From the NCBI GenBank assembly GCA_964058845.1, contig CAXKVR010000185.1, forward strand, positions 1-29,747: a stretch of 29,747 bases of DNA. The letters run 5' to 3'. Source of the DNA: Carex sylvatica. Taxonomy: Eukaryota > Streptophyta > Magnoliopsida > Poales > Cyperaceae. Made by a program: the position numbers and the translations under genes. Below, one piece after another: positions 1 to 10,721 of this stretch. Positions within the stretch are counted from its first letter, which is position 1, and every line of letters begins with the position of its first letter. Under the pieces are notes generated by a model. That model was not told the origin of the DNA. It searched no databases and was given only the letters and a program-made list of their open reading frames with translations.

Positions 1-242
1 GTATAAATCAAAGCATTATTTTTTATAAAATATCTAATTAATTAATAAATTTAAATTTAATTAGTTATTTAAATTTGATTCGATATTTTTTTTTCTTCCG
101 TCCATGGTGATATCGTGGTAGACAAATAAAAAGTTATGGATTTTGACTTGGTACTGCGAATTATTGCGACTGTACACTATTGGGGCTACGCTATCGTATA
201 TCGATACCCGCCTCAGGGAATCAGAAATAAGAAAATTACCTG

Positions 243-460
243 GAGGCTAAAGAATTGAATTTGCTGGCAATTAATGGGAGAGGAGACCCATAAATTCTGT
301 AGGGTAACCGGTTGAGGCAAAGTCGCAAAGAGCACCGAGCACGCATGCCCCGAGCCAGAGGGAACGGACAGCTGTCGGTTGAAAGCATGGTGGGGCTAAA
401 GGAGACAAGTCGCCGACAGCTCCAACAGTAGCACATGTCTCCTTTGTGGTGGTCACACAC
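243..460 (-). CDS. Possible first exon of an unidentified minus-strand gene
   Basis: On the minus strand an open frame starts with ATG at 460 and ends at a good plant donor, CAG|GTAATTTTC, with the last exon base at 243. The stretch is clearly richer in G and C than its AT-rich surroundings, which is why I list it. The predicted peptide of about 70 residues is rich in Arg, Cys, Leu and Ser, lacks acidic runs and matches no domain I recognise. It could be an N-terminal targeting region or simply a 5' untranslated exon. A second frame with ATG at 456 is also open, so the frame is undecided. The rest of the gene would lie beyond the left edge of the window. The donor and the composition change are visible; the rest is inference. 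Confidence 0.25.
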
Positions 461-641
461 CCACTTGATACCGATCTTTCTATTTGTTTACCATCTACCG
501 TTGATTCCAGATCTTAACGGTTGAGAATTTCGGAGAAAGGTAGAGAGGTGATCGGTAGCTGCACCTGGACCACGACTCGCATTTCGATCTTTTTGGAGTG
601 TGGGAGGACGGAGGATAAATGGTTTTAAATTTCAATTTTAA

Positions 642-858
642 CACCCTGTTTGGATGGAGAGTAGAGTAAGGGAATGGAATGGAATAGAAAATAAAATTAA
701 TATATTTTTTTTGTATTTAAATAATTAATGAGAAAAATATATTTAATTTAATTTTTTATTAATGACTGTTGTAGTTTTGTCAATCAAATATGATTAGACA
801 GAAAATTTTCTCTTCTTTCCATTTTGTTCCTTCCTCTACTCTCCGTCCAAACAAGGTG
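642..858. mobile_element. Tourist-like MITE (217 bp)
   Basis: Both ends carry an inverted repeat. The left end reads CACCCTGTTTGGATGGAG and continues with AGTAGAG; the right end read in reverse gives CACCTTGTTTGGACGGAG plus AGTAGAG, so 23 of 25 bases match. The element is bracketed by TAA at 639-641 and 859-861. A 3-bp TAA/TTA duplication and short inverted ends without coding capacity are typical of Tourist-type MITEs of the PIF/Harbinger superfamily. The interior is AT-rich and non-coding. Confidence 0.82.
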
Positions 859-861
859 TAA

Positions 862-1301
862 AGCGAAACGACAAAGTTGTATGATATCAAAATGAAAGGA
901 TCTTTAGAGGTTGTAAGATACCGACATGGATGCTGGCAGAGAAAATTTTAAAGGAAGAATGTAGTTCAATTATTGTTAGAACAATATCAGTATAGCAGAA
1001 AACATAATGATAGCACAGAAATTTTGGTGCTATGGTTTTTTTATCATATTGTACTATGTTTCTTGTTTTTTTGTGGTTTACTACTTAGATTATAATTTTT
1101 GAAAAGAAAGACTCTGAATCATAAAACAAATGTAATTATGTTTGTAAGAGTTTAATATAACTATCGGGCAACTTCTGCCACAATATCTCCTAAAGAAAAG
1201 ACAAAGTTGTATGGTTCTGGTTCTGGTTGGATCACCGAGAGATGTAGTATTTTTTTTTTTTTTTTTAAAGTTAAACAATGGCTGTCTCATAAAAAATAAT
1301 C
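862..1301. other. AT-rich intergenic stretch, no gene seen
   Basis: This spacer between the Tourist-like and hAT elements holds poly-T runs (for example 1250-1266) and no reading frame with recognisable protein content. Confidence 0.6.
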
Positions 1302-1309
1302 GTCGGATA

Positions 1310-1809
1310 TAGGAGTGTAAACGAGCTAGCTCGAGCTGAGTTGGGCCTTAACTCAGTTTGTTTATTTTAGTCCAAGCGAGCTGAACTTAGGTCACCCGAA
1401 CCAAAAACTCCTGGCTCGCTTGTGACAAGGCAGCCCGAGCTGGCTCGTTGGGCTTTATTGAACTACTATTATACAAATTCAAAAATACAAAAATACAAAA
1501 ATAAGAAAGTCCATTTAAAAAAATTAAGAAATCGTTCAGCAGGCACATCTTCAAGCAACTGAAACCCATATCATTTCTTCCAAAACTAAAATACATCAAT
1601 TTTACATAATTACGCCTTTGAAAATGAGACTAGACTTAAAATTATACGGGGCTAAACCCTAAATTCACTATAGCTTAACGAACCGAGCTGGCCCGGTCCG
1701 AGCTGACCCTTGGCTCAGCTCGTTTATTTTGGCCTGAGCCTGAGCGAGCTGTTAGCGAGCGAGCTAGAGCCGAGCCACGAGCAAACCGCGAGCTTTTTTG
1801 ATAGCCCTA
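1310..1809. mobile_element. Non-autonomous hAT element (500 bp)
   Basis: The 8-bp sequence GTCGGATA stands immediately left (1302-1309) and right (1810-1817) of this segment, which is the duplication length made by hAT transposases. The ends are imperfect inverted repeats: TAGGAGTGTAAACGAGC on the left against TAGGGCTATCAAAAAAGC on the right in reverse. Both ends are lined with GAGC/GCTC words (GAGCTAGCTCGAGC, GCTCAGCTCG), giving GC-rich arms around an AT-rich centre that has no transposase. Elements with ends like TAGGGCTGTAAACGAGC are common in plant genomes; the family assignment is from memory. Confidence 0.85.
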
Positions 1810-1868
1810 GTCGGATAAAACTAAAATATTTTTTTATATAACTTAATCTTTTATGGCAAATGAATATA

Positions 1869-2273
1869 GAGTAGAACTAGGGTGTTTTAAGTTCCCTAAG
1901 TTCTTTGATGAACTCAAGTTTAAACTCATCGAATTGGTTTTAATTGATAAATTTGAATCGTTGAAACCGGTTTACTTTACGAGTGATACATTTACATGTA
2001 AAAAATAAAAATTAATTTTGCATAGTGTCAAGTAGTCAAAGTATTTTAAAAAAAAAAGAATTAATTAAAATTAGTTTATTAACCTTCTAATTTTGACCAC
2101 TTGACTTTAAACTAAATTAATTCGAATATTTGAAATTTTTACATGTAGACGCATCACTCATAAGGTAGGCGGGTTTCAATGATTTGGATTCTTCATTTGA
2201 AGCCGATTTGACGAATTGTAGATTTGAATTCACCAAGGATCTTGATGAACTTAAAAGCACCTTAGTTCTACTC
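1869..2273. mobile_element. Mutator-like foldback MITE, copy 1 (405 bp)
   Basis: The element is bracketed by the 10-bp direct repeat AATGAATATA (1859-1868 and 2274-2283), fitting the 9-11 bp duplications of Mutator-like elements. The outer ends are GAGTAGAACTAGGGTG and, in reverse, GAGTAGAACTAAGGTG. The inverted arms run nearly the full length: the left arm has GATGAACTCAAG and GAATCGTTGAAACC, and the right arm read in reverse has matching words. RNA from it would fold into one long hairpin. No coding capacity. A related copy in the same orientation lies at 10326-10721. Confidence 0.83.
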
Positions 2274-2283
2274 AATGAATATA

Positions 2284-5200
2284 TATATTACTTGAACACA
2301 ACATCTATCTAATATCATAAAATATAACAAAAAAGATATATTTGTTGGTCTCATTAATTTTAAAAAATAATGTAACTTACGAATTGAACAAAATTACATG
2401 AATGTTGTACAAATCAATCCAATGTAACAATAAAATGATATAAAATTTCATATATGATTTTGTTTTTATCTATTATTCAACAGGACAACGAGTATGTAGT
2501 GGCTCTCACTTGTATTCTTATTTGATAAGCAAGCCATATATAATTATTCTTACGTGTAACATCTATCGACAATTTGTGCCAACTCTTAATTTGTTTAGGT
2601 GGAAATTTGAAGTTATTCGTATTTTGATCCAGATCTAAGTGCTTGACGAATGACAAATCATCCGTCATAATTTTTAAGAGAATTATTTATTATATATATT
2701 ACTATTTTTTTAACTTAATCCTTAACACAAAAAATTGAGGGATTACTGTGTTAATTTTTTTTTTTCAAAACTATGCTGCATATATTTGTAAGTTGATATT
2801 ATTTTGATGTCATTGACAAAAATATGATTTATCTCCATTCTATTATTAAGCACGTTGGGTATCTGATCCTCCAATGGCTACGATTGAAAGATAAAACTTC
2901 GGATTTGATCTCAGCTCTCCACTTACATAATTTGTCTTATTTTGATTAAATGCATATGTTTTATGTATAGAAGTCTAAATTTAGTTAAAAACATACTTAC
3001 CACATGTGCTGCTATACGATACGTTACAATTAAAATTGAACAAACTATGAAATTTAGCAATATATTTATCCGTTTCATTATTTCTTTGTTTCCATATTTC
3101 TCCTTTTCAATTGAGAAAGTCCACCTTCTATTTTTTTATTCTTTGTTTCCTTACTTCTTTTTTATTTTTATACGGATCACAATGATTTTTTTTTATTTCC
3201 TTATTTCTCTTTCTTTATTTCTATACATATTGTTGTATGCAATTTAGAATATATTTTCAATATAAAATATATCAATGTGTGTGTATATATATATTCTAAA
3301 TTGGAAACAAAGAAGAAGAAGAAGAATATAAATTGAAACATGTGTGTGAATATATATTTCTCTTATAATATGTGTGTGTATATATATATATCCTATACAT
3401 ACACACGATAACACTTTTTATTTATGTTTTTTGATATCATATTATATGTTGATATTGAATTGTTGTACGATATTTGATATTATATTCGAATCAAGCTATT
3501 ATTTGATATCATTAGTACTTAAAAATAAATAATCATCACATCATCAAATTGTTATCAGAGATCACGATTAAAGTTAATTAAAAATACAACATCATATAAA
3601 TTTTCTATTAACATGTGTCTTAATTTTTGAATAATTATTATTATTTTTATTGATATTTTTTCTCTTATAATGTCTTCGTTGCAACGCACAGATATGATAC
3701 TAGTAATTTACTATATATGCACTTTGCTCACACTAGTCGATTGCATGTTGTTGCTGTGCTCGGCGTAGATCTATAGTAAAACTATTTAATATGTTAAAAC
3801 TCTATTCAATAGGCTGGTAATTTGCAGTGAATTTTCTATCCAAAAGAGTAGTCAGAAACATCTAAAAATTACACAAAATAGGCTGGTTCTAAATAACGCA
3901 CTATAGTATTTTTGGATTATAAAAGCACAATAGTGGCATAGCATCGTTGTTTTAGCCGTTCCACTATAACACAATAAATGCTATTTAAATTTTTAATATT
4001 CATACTCAATAAAATATGTTCGAGCTTCAAGACTTCTAAGATAATAATAGTTAGATCAAACTATTAATTATCATCACATTAATCTTGTTTCATTAATTAA
4101 TGTTAAATTAAACGTTTATCAATGTGTAATATATATATACATACTTCAATGTATGAAATTTATTATATTGTTATGTTCATATGTCAAAGTTTCTATAAAT
4201 CATTTTATGTTGCATTCAATTAAATAAAAGTCTCTTCCCTCTCTACTAGACATACAATTAAAATAATGACTATTGTGGTAAATTTTAGATTAATTAGGTA
4301 CTTAAAAGTTAAAACCATGTATCACTTGCCCACCTTGACATATAAGTTGTATCTGCCAATTTATGTAGATTAATTGTTGGCTGAGAGGTTCATTAAAAAG
4401 TAAATTTCCGAGTGAAAATATGCAAAATCATGTTAAATAGCTAGAATAAAGTTTGACTTAATTGTAATTTATCTTTATTTATTTTTCGATGTCAATTGAA
4501 TACATTTTAAACAGATCTTACATATAAGAATTTGAAGCAAATGAAAAGTAAATGTATTTTGAAATATAAAATATAGAACTTATCCAATCAGAAGAAAGTT
4601 GATTGCATCGAGCACGACACAAATCTGTGTGCATGTATATATATATACAAGAATAGAACAATATCTGTGACTGTGAGGGATATTATTGGTATATACTCAT
4701 GGATGTTTTCGTCACTAATAGAAAAAATACTTTTTTGTCGGTATACCATTGCGGATAGTTAATTTTTACTCTCGCAGATACTATTTCATTTTTATAGTAT
4801 ATGACGAAGCTGAACACATGTTCAACATTTGAGATAATTATAAAACACTTAATTTCTCTATAGTTAATTTGAATAAATCAAACAAAGACGCCTAGGATTC
4901 AATAGTATATATAATTATCAAGAAGTAAACTTTCTTTGCAGTTTTTGATAATATTGGTTCTTTGTACCTATATCTGTGCTGTCGTCTTTCATTAAACAAG
5001 CATAAGAAAATGTACGCGTAATTTAAAAACGAGTTGGTAACTCCAGTTTATTATTCAAATCTTCCCGAAGCATTTTAAAATTAGGTCCAAGTAGCCATTA
5101 AGTTATCACCATTTGCGGCAAGAGAAAATCGGTTTGGTGTCGGATGCACCATTTTGGTAGCTCCAAATATTTATTTGTTCGGATCATTATCATACACACA
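2284..5200. other. AT-rich intergenic region with simple repeats
   Basis: No exon with recognisable protein content was found here. The only longer frame on the plus strand, 2942-3247, encodes mostly Phe, Ile, Leu and Tyr from T-rich DNA and has no domain. TG/TA microsatellites are present at 3276-3293 and 3371-3391, and shorter TA runs occur near 4129 and 4635. The right part of this stretch is expected to hold distal promoter sequence of the Aux/IAA gene. Confidence 0.6.
3276..3391. repeat. TG/TA microsatellite pair
   Basis: Two compound runs, each (TG)n followed by (TA)n, lie about 95 bp apart at 3276-3293 and 3371-3391, with an AAGAAG run between them. They are simple repeats with no sign of function. 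Confidence 0.8.
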
Positions 5201-5247
5201 GTCCAAACTATACTCCAGGCGCATCTAATAAATTTCTTCTTCTGAGG

Positions 5248-5266
5248 GAGACAGCACCGGGAGACA
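5248..5266 (+). promoter_or_regulatory. Tandem auxin response elements (GAGACA x2)
   Basis: GAGACA, the complement of the canonical AuxRE TGTCTC bound by auxin response factors, occurs at 5248-5253 and again at 5261-5266 in the same orientation with a 7-bp spacer. The pair lies about 320 bp upstream of the Aux/IAA start codon and about 185 bp upstream of the TATA-like site. Aux/IAA genes are classic auxin-induced genes under ARF control, so position and sequence fit a feedback promoter. Whether it binds an ARF is inference. Confidence 0.55.
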
Positions 5267-5448
5267 GGATGTTCCTTAAAGGCTACGTGTCATCATGTGG
5301 CTGGTTGATGGTCTGCCCACCCCCACGACCAAAACTTTCACTTACTATGCTTGTTCTTCGTGAACCTGGACAATCTCTCTTTCTATCTCTATCTCAATTT
5401 ACGTACACCAACACCATCGAGTAACATCGTAAAAATCTCACATCCATC

Positions 5449-5455
5449 TATAAGG
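5449..5455 (+). promoter_or_regulatory. Probable TATA box of the Aux/IAA gene
   Basis: TATAAGG follows an AT-rich to mixed promoter and precedes a purine-rich GA-type leader (about 5490-5584) typical of plant 5' untranslated regions. No ATG occurs between this site and the start codon at 5585, so the first AUG of the expected transcript is the Aux/IAA start. Confidence 0.5.
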
Positions 5456-5584
5456 GACTGAAAGAAAGCGACAAAAAACTCAGAATCCAAGTCTCAGAGA
5501 GAGGAAAGGAGAAATAAATTAAAGGGCGAGAGAGAAAAGACAACCACGATACCGTAACCCTAGTTGGAAAGAGAGAAAAAAAAA

Positions 5585-8521
5585 ATGTCAGTTGAAACGG
5601 AGAGGAGCTCGACGGAGTCGGAGGTGTCGGGGCTAGACTATGAAGAGACGGCGCTGACGCTCCGATTGCCAGGTGGCACATCACGAGCTGCCGGATCGGA
5701 GCCTGACAGGAAACGTGGCTTCTCCGAGACCGTTGAGCTTGGTCTGGGCAATGGCGCTCGGATGGAGACATGTGGCGGGTCCTCTGCTGGTGATCAGTCC
5801 GATGAGTCTCCTGAATCACAAGCATCAGTTGCTGAGAAGCCACCTGCGCCAAAGTAAGCGAGAAAAATTCATCTTAGCCTTGAAGTAATATGATAAATTG
5901 ATAATTAATATAGAAAATTTGTTATCTGACAAACTGAGAGTTTAACTGAACAAAAAAAATTGAGTAGCAGGATACCTTGAGGCGCCAACTATTGAAGTTT
6001 TTAGAATATATCAGTCTTGTTAAATCAAAATTGGGATGTGTATGGAGATGGGGTTGAAACAAGATGGGTTTAGTTTTTGTGTTAAATGTCTTCTTAAAAG
6101 GCAATTGTGATCATCCTGAGCTTACTGGTGCTCTTTTATGTATAGAACACCTATGATAGATTAGAGAAAATTGTAGATCGTCTGTGACTCTGTGCATAGA
6201 GGTTCTCTTACCAGTAGGCCAGATCTGTTGCAAATTAATTTATGAGTGGCATGCTGGTCCAGCATGTGCCAGATCCATACTTTTGGGTGCCAATTTTATG
6301 GTTTATGATGTTTTCTTTTGTGGCAAATTGAGGTTTCTATCTATATCAGAAGTGCAGCTCAGACTGCTCAGTATGCTTGAGAGAACTGCTTTGTCAAAAT
6401 CAGGCAAAGTAAAAACTTAAAAGTACCCTAAACTGCTTGTACTTAATATATGCAGATAGAGGGGGAACAAAAAAACAGTTTCAACTGAAAACCAAAATTA
6501 CCCAGAAAGGCAATTTAAAGGAAAAAAATAGCAGTAGTGCTGTAGTACAGCAGTTATTTAATCTCTGTGATTAAGTTCTGTTATATTGTATTTGAGTCAT
6601 AATATATCCACTATTGAAATTCATGAAAGAATCAAACTTTTAAATCCCCTTTAAAGGAGTCGTCTATTTCCTTTTGTCTAAAATTGGACTTTTGACTCTT
6701 TATGGGCATATTGACATTCAATTACTTGTGCAAATAAAGTAACCATATTTGTAGTGGAAATAATAGAACTTTTGAATATTGTACTCGAGTTTCCATTTCC
6801 ATTTCTCTAAAATTAGATTTTTGACTATTTATTGGCATTACTTGTGCATTTAAAGTAACTGCATTCTTGGTCGAAAATACTGATTCTAGAATGTTGCTTG
6901 TAATGTAATGATGTAGAGCTCGAGTAGTGGGATGGCCGCCGGTACGGTCATTCAGGAAGAATGTGATGAAGAGCTGCAAGCTGGTGAAAGTGGCTGTTGA
7001 TGGGGCACCATATCTTCGCAAGGTTGACCTGGAGGCCTACACAGGCTACAATCAGCTCCTTACTGCCCTTCAAGAGATGTTCTCCTGCTTCACTATCCGT
7101 ACTCTCTCTCTCTCTCTCACTCCCTCACTATCTGTGTCCCACACACACATCCTGTTATCCTTGCGCATATTGGTGATACTAAAAGCTTAAGCAGCTTGTG
7201 ATATAATGACTGGGGTTCTTGCTTAGATGACACTTCTTTCGTTATCGATATTCTGTTTTTGGTTCAGTTTGGGCATAGGTTAGACACGCTGTAGCGTAAA
7301 GAATCACTAGAAGTTTGAAAAGAGAGGAAGTCAAATGTTGTTATTTATGCGCTAAACTGAAATTCTCGGTAGAGTGAATTATGTTTTTCATATTCCTAAA
7401 ACATGAACAAAGTCCAGATGATAATCAACCCATTCACTTTCATGGGAGATATGAATTAAACATGATGGCTTTGAAATTGTCAGCTTAAAGCAAAAAAATT
7501 CGTGCTTTTGGACATTGCCTTTTTTACTTTGCACTGTCTGTGTGTTAGATTATAATTTTGTCTCTAAAAGGGGAATCTAACTTCAATAAAGGTCCTTTTA
7601 ATTTACTTGTATATATTTTTGGAATGTCAGGGAACTATCCTGACGAGGAGAGAAAATTGGTTGATCCAGTGAACGGGACAGAATATGTACCGACTTATGA
7701 GGACAAGGAGGGTGACTGGATGCTTGTTGGTGATGTACCTTGGAAGTAAGAATATGTATCTTCATCTTTTTAATTCAGAGCATATTGATCATCATCTTCA
7801 AATAGAACGGCATTGCATCTTGTTCCCTATTTCTCTTATATTTTTGTTTTAATCTTAAATTACACAATGCTTAGTGTATTCATATGTTTCTTGTTTTTGT
7901 CATGTGAAAAGCATTGGGGGTTATACAAAATATCATTATCCGTCAGTGTCGACTAGGGAAATTGCCTATTCTATTGAGAAATGTTGGCATGCTGTCATGG
8001 ACAACAATGCCAAACATTTGACTGCTAAGGGGCCGAAATGGAAACTATGAAGCTTTAGCACAATAATATTCAGTTGAAATGTACTGTTGGACCCTATTTA
8101 ACTCAAGAACTTATTAATATGTTGTAGAATGTTTGTGGAATCCTGCAAGCGCCTCCGTCTGATGAAAAGCTCCGAAGCTGTCAACCTAGGTAACACTTGC
8201 ATAATATTATGACCTCCTAGGTACCTTGTGCAACTTGAATATGGGAAAAGAGAAAAGCATCGTCTTTTTGGTTTCATCTTATTACCCTTGGAAATTGCTC
8301 ATGAAAATTTTGACAGAATATCAGGTAATAGAATTTAACCACCATCTATGTATGCACCATTAAAGCTGTAGATAAGTACAGATTCACTAGTAGATAAAAG
8401 TTAACCAAGCTAGAGGAAAGTAAGGAGTTAACAGAGGTGTATGAATTGAATAACCCGCTCTCATCTGCATGTTCTAATTTATTTATTTCTCTTAATTGCA
8501 GCACCAAGAGCGCAGCACTAG
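5585..8521 (+). CDS. Aux/IAA auxin-responsive repressor, 5 exons, 215 aa
   Basis: Nuclear short-lived repressor that binds auxin response factors (ARFs), recruits TOPLESS-type co-repressors and is degraded through TIR1/AFB when auxin is present. Exons by eye: 5585-5853, 6917-7098, 7631-7745, 8128-8189, 8502-8521. All introns are GT-AG, and the 648 coding bases give 215 residues plus TAG. Domain I holds the EAR motif LTLRL (24-28). KRGFSET (43-49) is the conserved Lys-Arg stretch between domains I and II. The degron VGWPPVRSF starts at residue 94. Domain III begins near K114 ([15 protein letters not shown]). Domain IV contains [16 protein letters not shown] (173-188), and together III and IV form the PB1 interaction fold. 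The usual DKDGDW is DKEGDW here, a conservative change in the acidic OPCA motif. The C-terminus SSEAVNLAPRAQH recalls monocot Aux/IAA proteins. The start at 5585 is the first ATG after the TATA-like site. No defect is seen, so the gene is probably functional. The exact Aux/IAA number cannot be assigned. Confidence 0.95.
7099..7150 (+). repeat. CT-rich simple repeat at the start of Aux/IAA intron 2
   Basis: Directly after the exon 2 donor (C|GTACTC) the intron begins with a CT dinucleotide run followed by CACACA. It keeps the frame open past the true splice site, so an unspliced reading of exon 2 is misleading. Confidence 0.7.
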
Positions 8522-9940
8522 TAATTTGGTAGAAGAGCCAACATACCAGTGTAGTGTATAGCTCGTCAGTGACTCCTCTCGAGTCCTGATTTGGTGCTTG
8601 TGATTTGCAGCCCGCAAAAGTCCTAGGTTTTGCTTGAGAAATTATATAAACAATCCTTAAAGTTTTGGGTGATTCTGATTTTTGGTCCTTGAAGCTTAAA
8701 AGATGTCATCATTTTGGTTCTTGAAATTTACTTTGGTGGTCTGTCGTTTAGCTCTGCTAGGACTAAAAGATATCTTAAACTTCTAGGACTAGAAAGAAAA
8801 GTGTCTTTGACTTCAAGGTCTATTTATTTCACTTTTTTTTTTGTTTTTTTCCCCACATGCCTTGTTGTTAAGTTTTTACTGTGAAACAAAGCGTATACGT
8901 TAAAATAGCTCGTTTCTTAGTGATAAGCTCAGTTTACTTAGTTGGCCTGATTTTTGCATTGAGTGGCCTTCTTTTTTAGCTGTCATTGTTCAAGTTTTTA
9001 CTTGGTTTTGTCTCTCTCGCATTGCTTTTCATGTGTTTTAGGAGACCTATATATGACTGTTTTTATGCATGAGTGAATACTATTAGAATTTCGTGTAGAG
9101 AAGCTGGAACTTGATAAGCCAATTGTAAATTTTGTTTTGTTTTTTGACGGTGAATACCAATCTTTTGAGCTTTTTGTTATTATTATCCTATATTCCCATG
9201 ACGGTGAAGACCAATCTTTTGAGTTTATTTGTGCATGGGGCCTTGAAAGGAAATGGGGAATGATTTTAAACGTTCAACTACGCTAGACTAGGAACAAGGA
9301 ACAAGGAACAGAGTTAATTGACCGTGTGAACAGGTCCGGTTGCTTTCTGAGACAGATATGGACCAACCATGGAATCATTCATAAGGAAATCAAGCACCTT
9401 GTAATATACCAAAATTGTTAAAACGTGCATTTACATGTACAGCTCTCAGTAATATCATACCAAATTAATTTATCGTCGAAATGCAGCGCACACCATGAAG
9501 TTCTTTCCAAAGAATTATAGGGCAAAAGCCCTGTATAATACTTGGATAATAACATTAAAGAGGATTATCTTGTGCTAAAATTTGAATACAAGACGATTGG
9601 AAAAAGAAGAAGAGAAAACACACATATTGTCGAGGATAATAAAAATGGCCGTGCTTGTCAACCAAGTTAAGAGGTGAATCACTGATGTAAGTGTTAGGAC
9701 CAGCACTACAGAGCATGAGGTTAAGGAGCAGCTGTCATGCACTAGAGTTAAATTTTCTTTTTATTAATAATCGATTCTAATACTTTTTTTTTTAATAAAA
9801 TAATACTATTTTTTTAATAAAATATATTGAAGAATGAGTAAAAATAAAAATGTCGGAAAATCTAGTGTAACTTAATATTTGCATTGAATATTTTCGTGAG
9901 AGATAAATATCTGCTTAATATATATTTTTTAGAGAGGAGG
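8522..9940. other. Aux/IAA 3' flank and intergenic DNA
   Basis: The first few hundred bases after the TAG at 8521 should hold the 3' untranslated region; no single poly(A) signal can be chosen by eye. From about 8670 to 8800 there is an imperfect inverted pair (GGTCCTTGAAGCTTAA against GGACTAAAAGATATCTTAA), possibly a decayed foldback element. At 9289-9310 GGAACAA is repeated in tandem. No further gene is recognisable. Confidence 0.5.
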
Positions 9941-10310
9941 GTTCTAATGCCTTATCTTTTTCATATCTCATCATACCTCATATTTTATATTTTTATTTTC
10001 AAAGTTCAAATTGTTGATCGGAACCATTCAACATAATATTTGTACTAAAATATGCATGGAGAAATTTTTTTACTAATTTTTAAGATAGATACAAAATTAT
10101 TGTTTTTGAACTGTTCAAAAAACAGTGATTTTCTACCCATCTTAAAAAATAGTAAAAAAATTTCAAAATTATAAAATTTCATCCCTAACCATATTTTAGT
10201 ATATATATCATGTTGAACGGTTCGGAACGACAAGTTGGACTTTGAAAATGAAGATATAAAATATGAGGTATGATGAAATATGAAAGGCATGAGGCATTGA
10301 AAGTTTGGAA
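9941..10310. mobile_element. Long-arm foldback MITE, ends approximate
   Basis: The left arm (AATGCC ... CATCATACCTCATATTTTATA ... TTTTCAAAGT) is repeated in reverse at the right (ACTTTGAAAATGAAGATATAA ... GAGGTATGATG ... GGCATT). Arms of about 75 bp surround an AT-rich centre. The long inverted arms suggest a Mutator-like MITE or foldback element. I could not fix the exact ends or a convincing target duplication; ATTTTTTAGA on the left and ATTTTTAGA on the right are candidates. A minus-strand frame at 10045-10320 lies mostly inside it and is not a gene. Confidence 0.6.
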
Positions 10311-10325
10311 CATTCCACATTTTTA

Positions 10326-10721
10326 GACTAGAACTAGGGTGTTCTTGGTGAACTCAAGTCTAAAACTTATCAAATTGGCTTCAAATTACGAATCTGGACC
10401 GTTGAGACTCGCCTATCTTATGAGCGATTAGTCTACATTTGAAAATTTTAAACATTCGAATTATTTTAGTATAAAGTCAAGTGGTCGAAAATTAGAAGTT
10501 TAATAAATTAATTTTGATGCATTTATTTTTTGAACGTTTTTTGACCGCTTGACTTTATAGTAAATTAATTGGAATGTTTAAAGTTTTTACATGTAGACGC
10601 ATCACTCGTAAGGTAAGCGGGTTTGAACGGTTCAGATTCTTCATTTGAAATCGATTTGATGAATTTTAGACTTGAATTCACCAAGGGACTTGATGAACTT
10701 AAGAACACTCTAGTTCTACTC
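10326..10721. mobile_element. Mutator-like foldback MITE, copy 2 (396 bp)
   Basis: This is a second copy of the element at 1869-2273, in the same orientation. It begins GACTAGAACTAGGGTGTTC and ends with TAGTTCTACTC, and internal words such as ATGTAGACGCATCACTC and GATGAACTTAAG are shared with copy 1. Long inverted arms are again present. The flanks (CATTTTTA on the left, ATTTTTTT on the right) do not give a clean duplication, so this copy is probably older or its flank has mutated. Confidence 0.78.

Noticed and set aside
2942..3247. Plus-strand frame of 101 codons
   Set aside because: Product is almost entirely Phe, Ile, Leu and Tyr from T-rich DNA, with no domain, no splice context and no composition change.
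5448..5852. Minus-strand frame of 134 codons across the Aux/IAA first exon
   Set aside because: Antisense shadow of the well-supported Aux/IAA exon 1.
6184..6420. Plus-strand frame of 78 codons in Aux/IAA intron 1
   Set aside because: Lies wholly within the intron, no domain, and removing it leaves a perfect Aux/IAA reading frame.
10045..10320. Minus-strand frame of 91 codons
   Set aside because: Created by the inverted arms of the foldback element at about 9941-10310.
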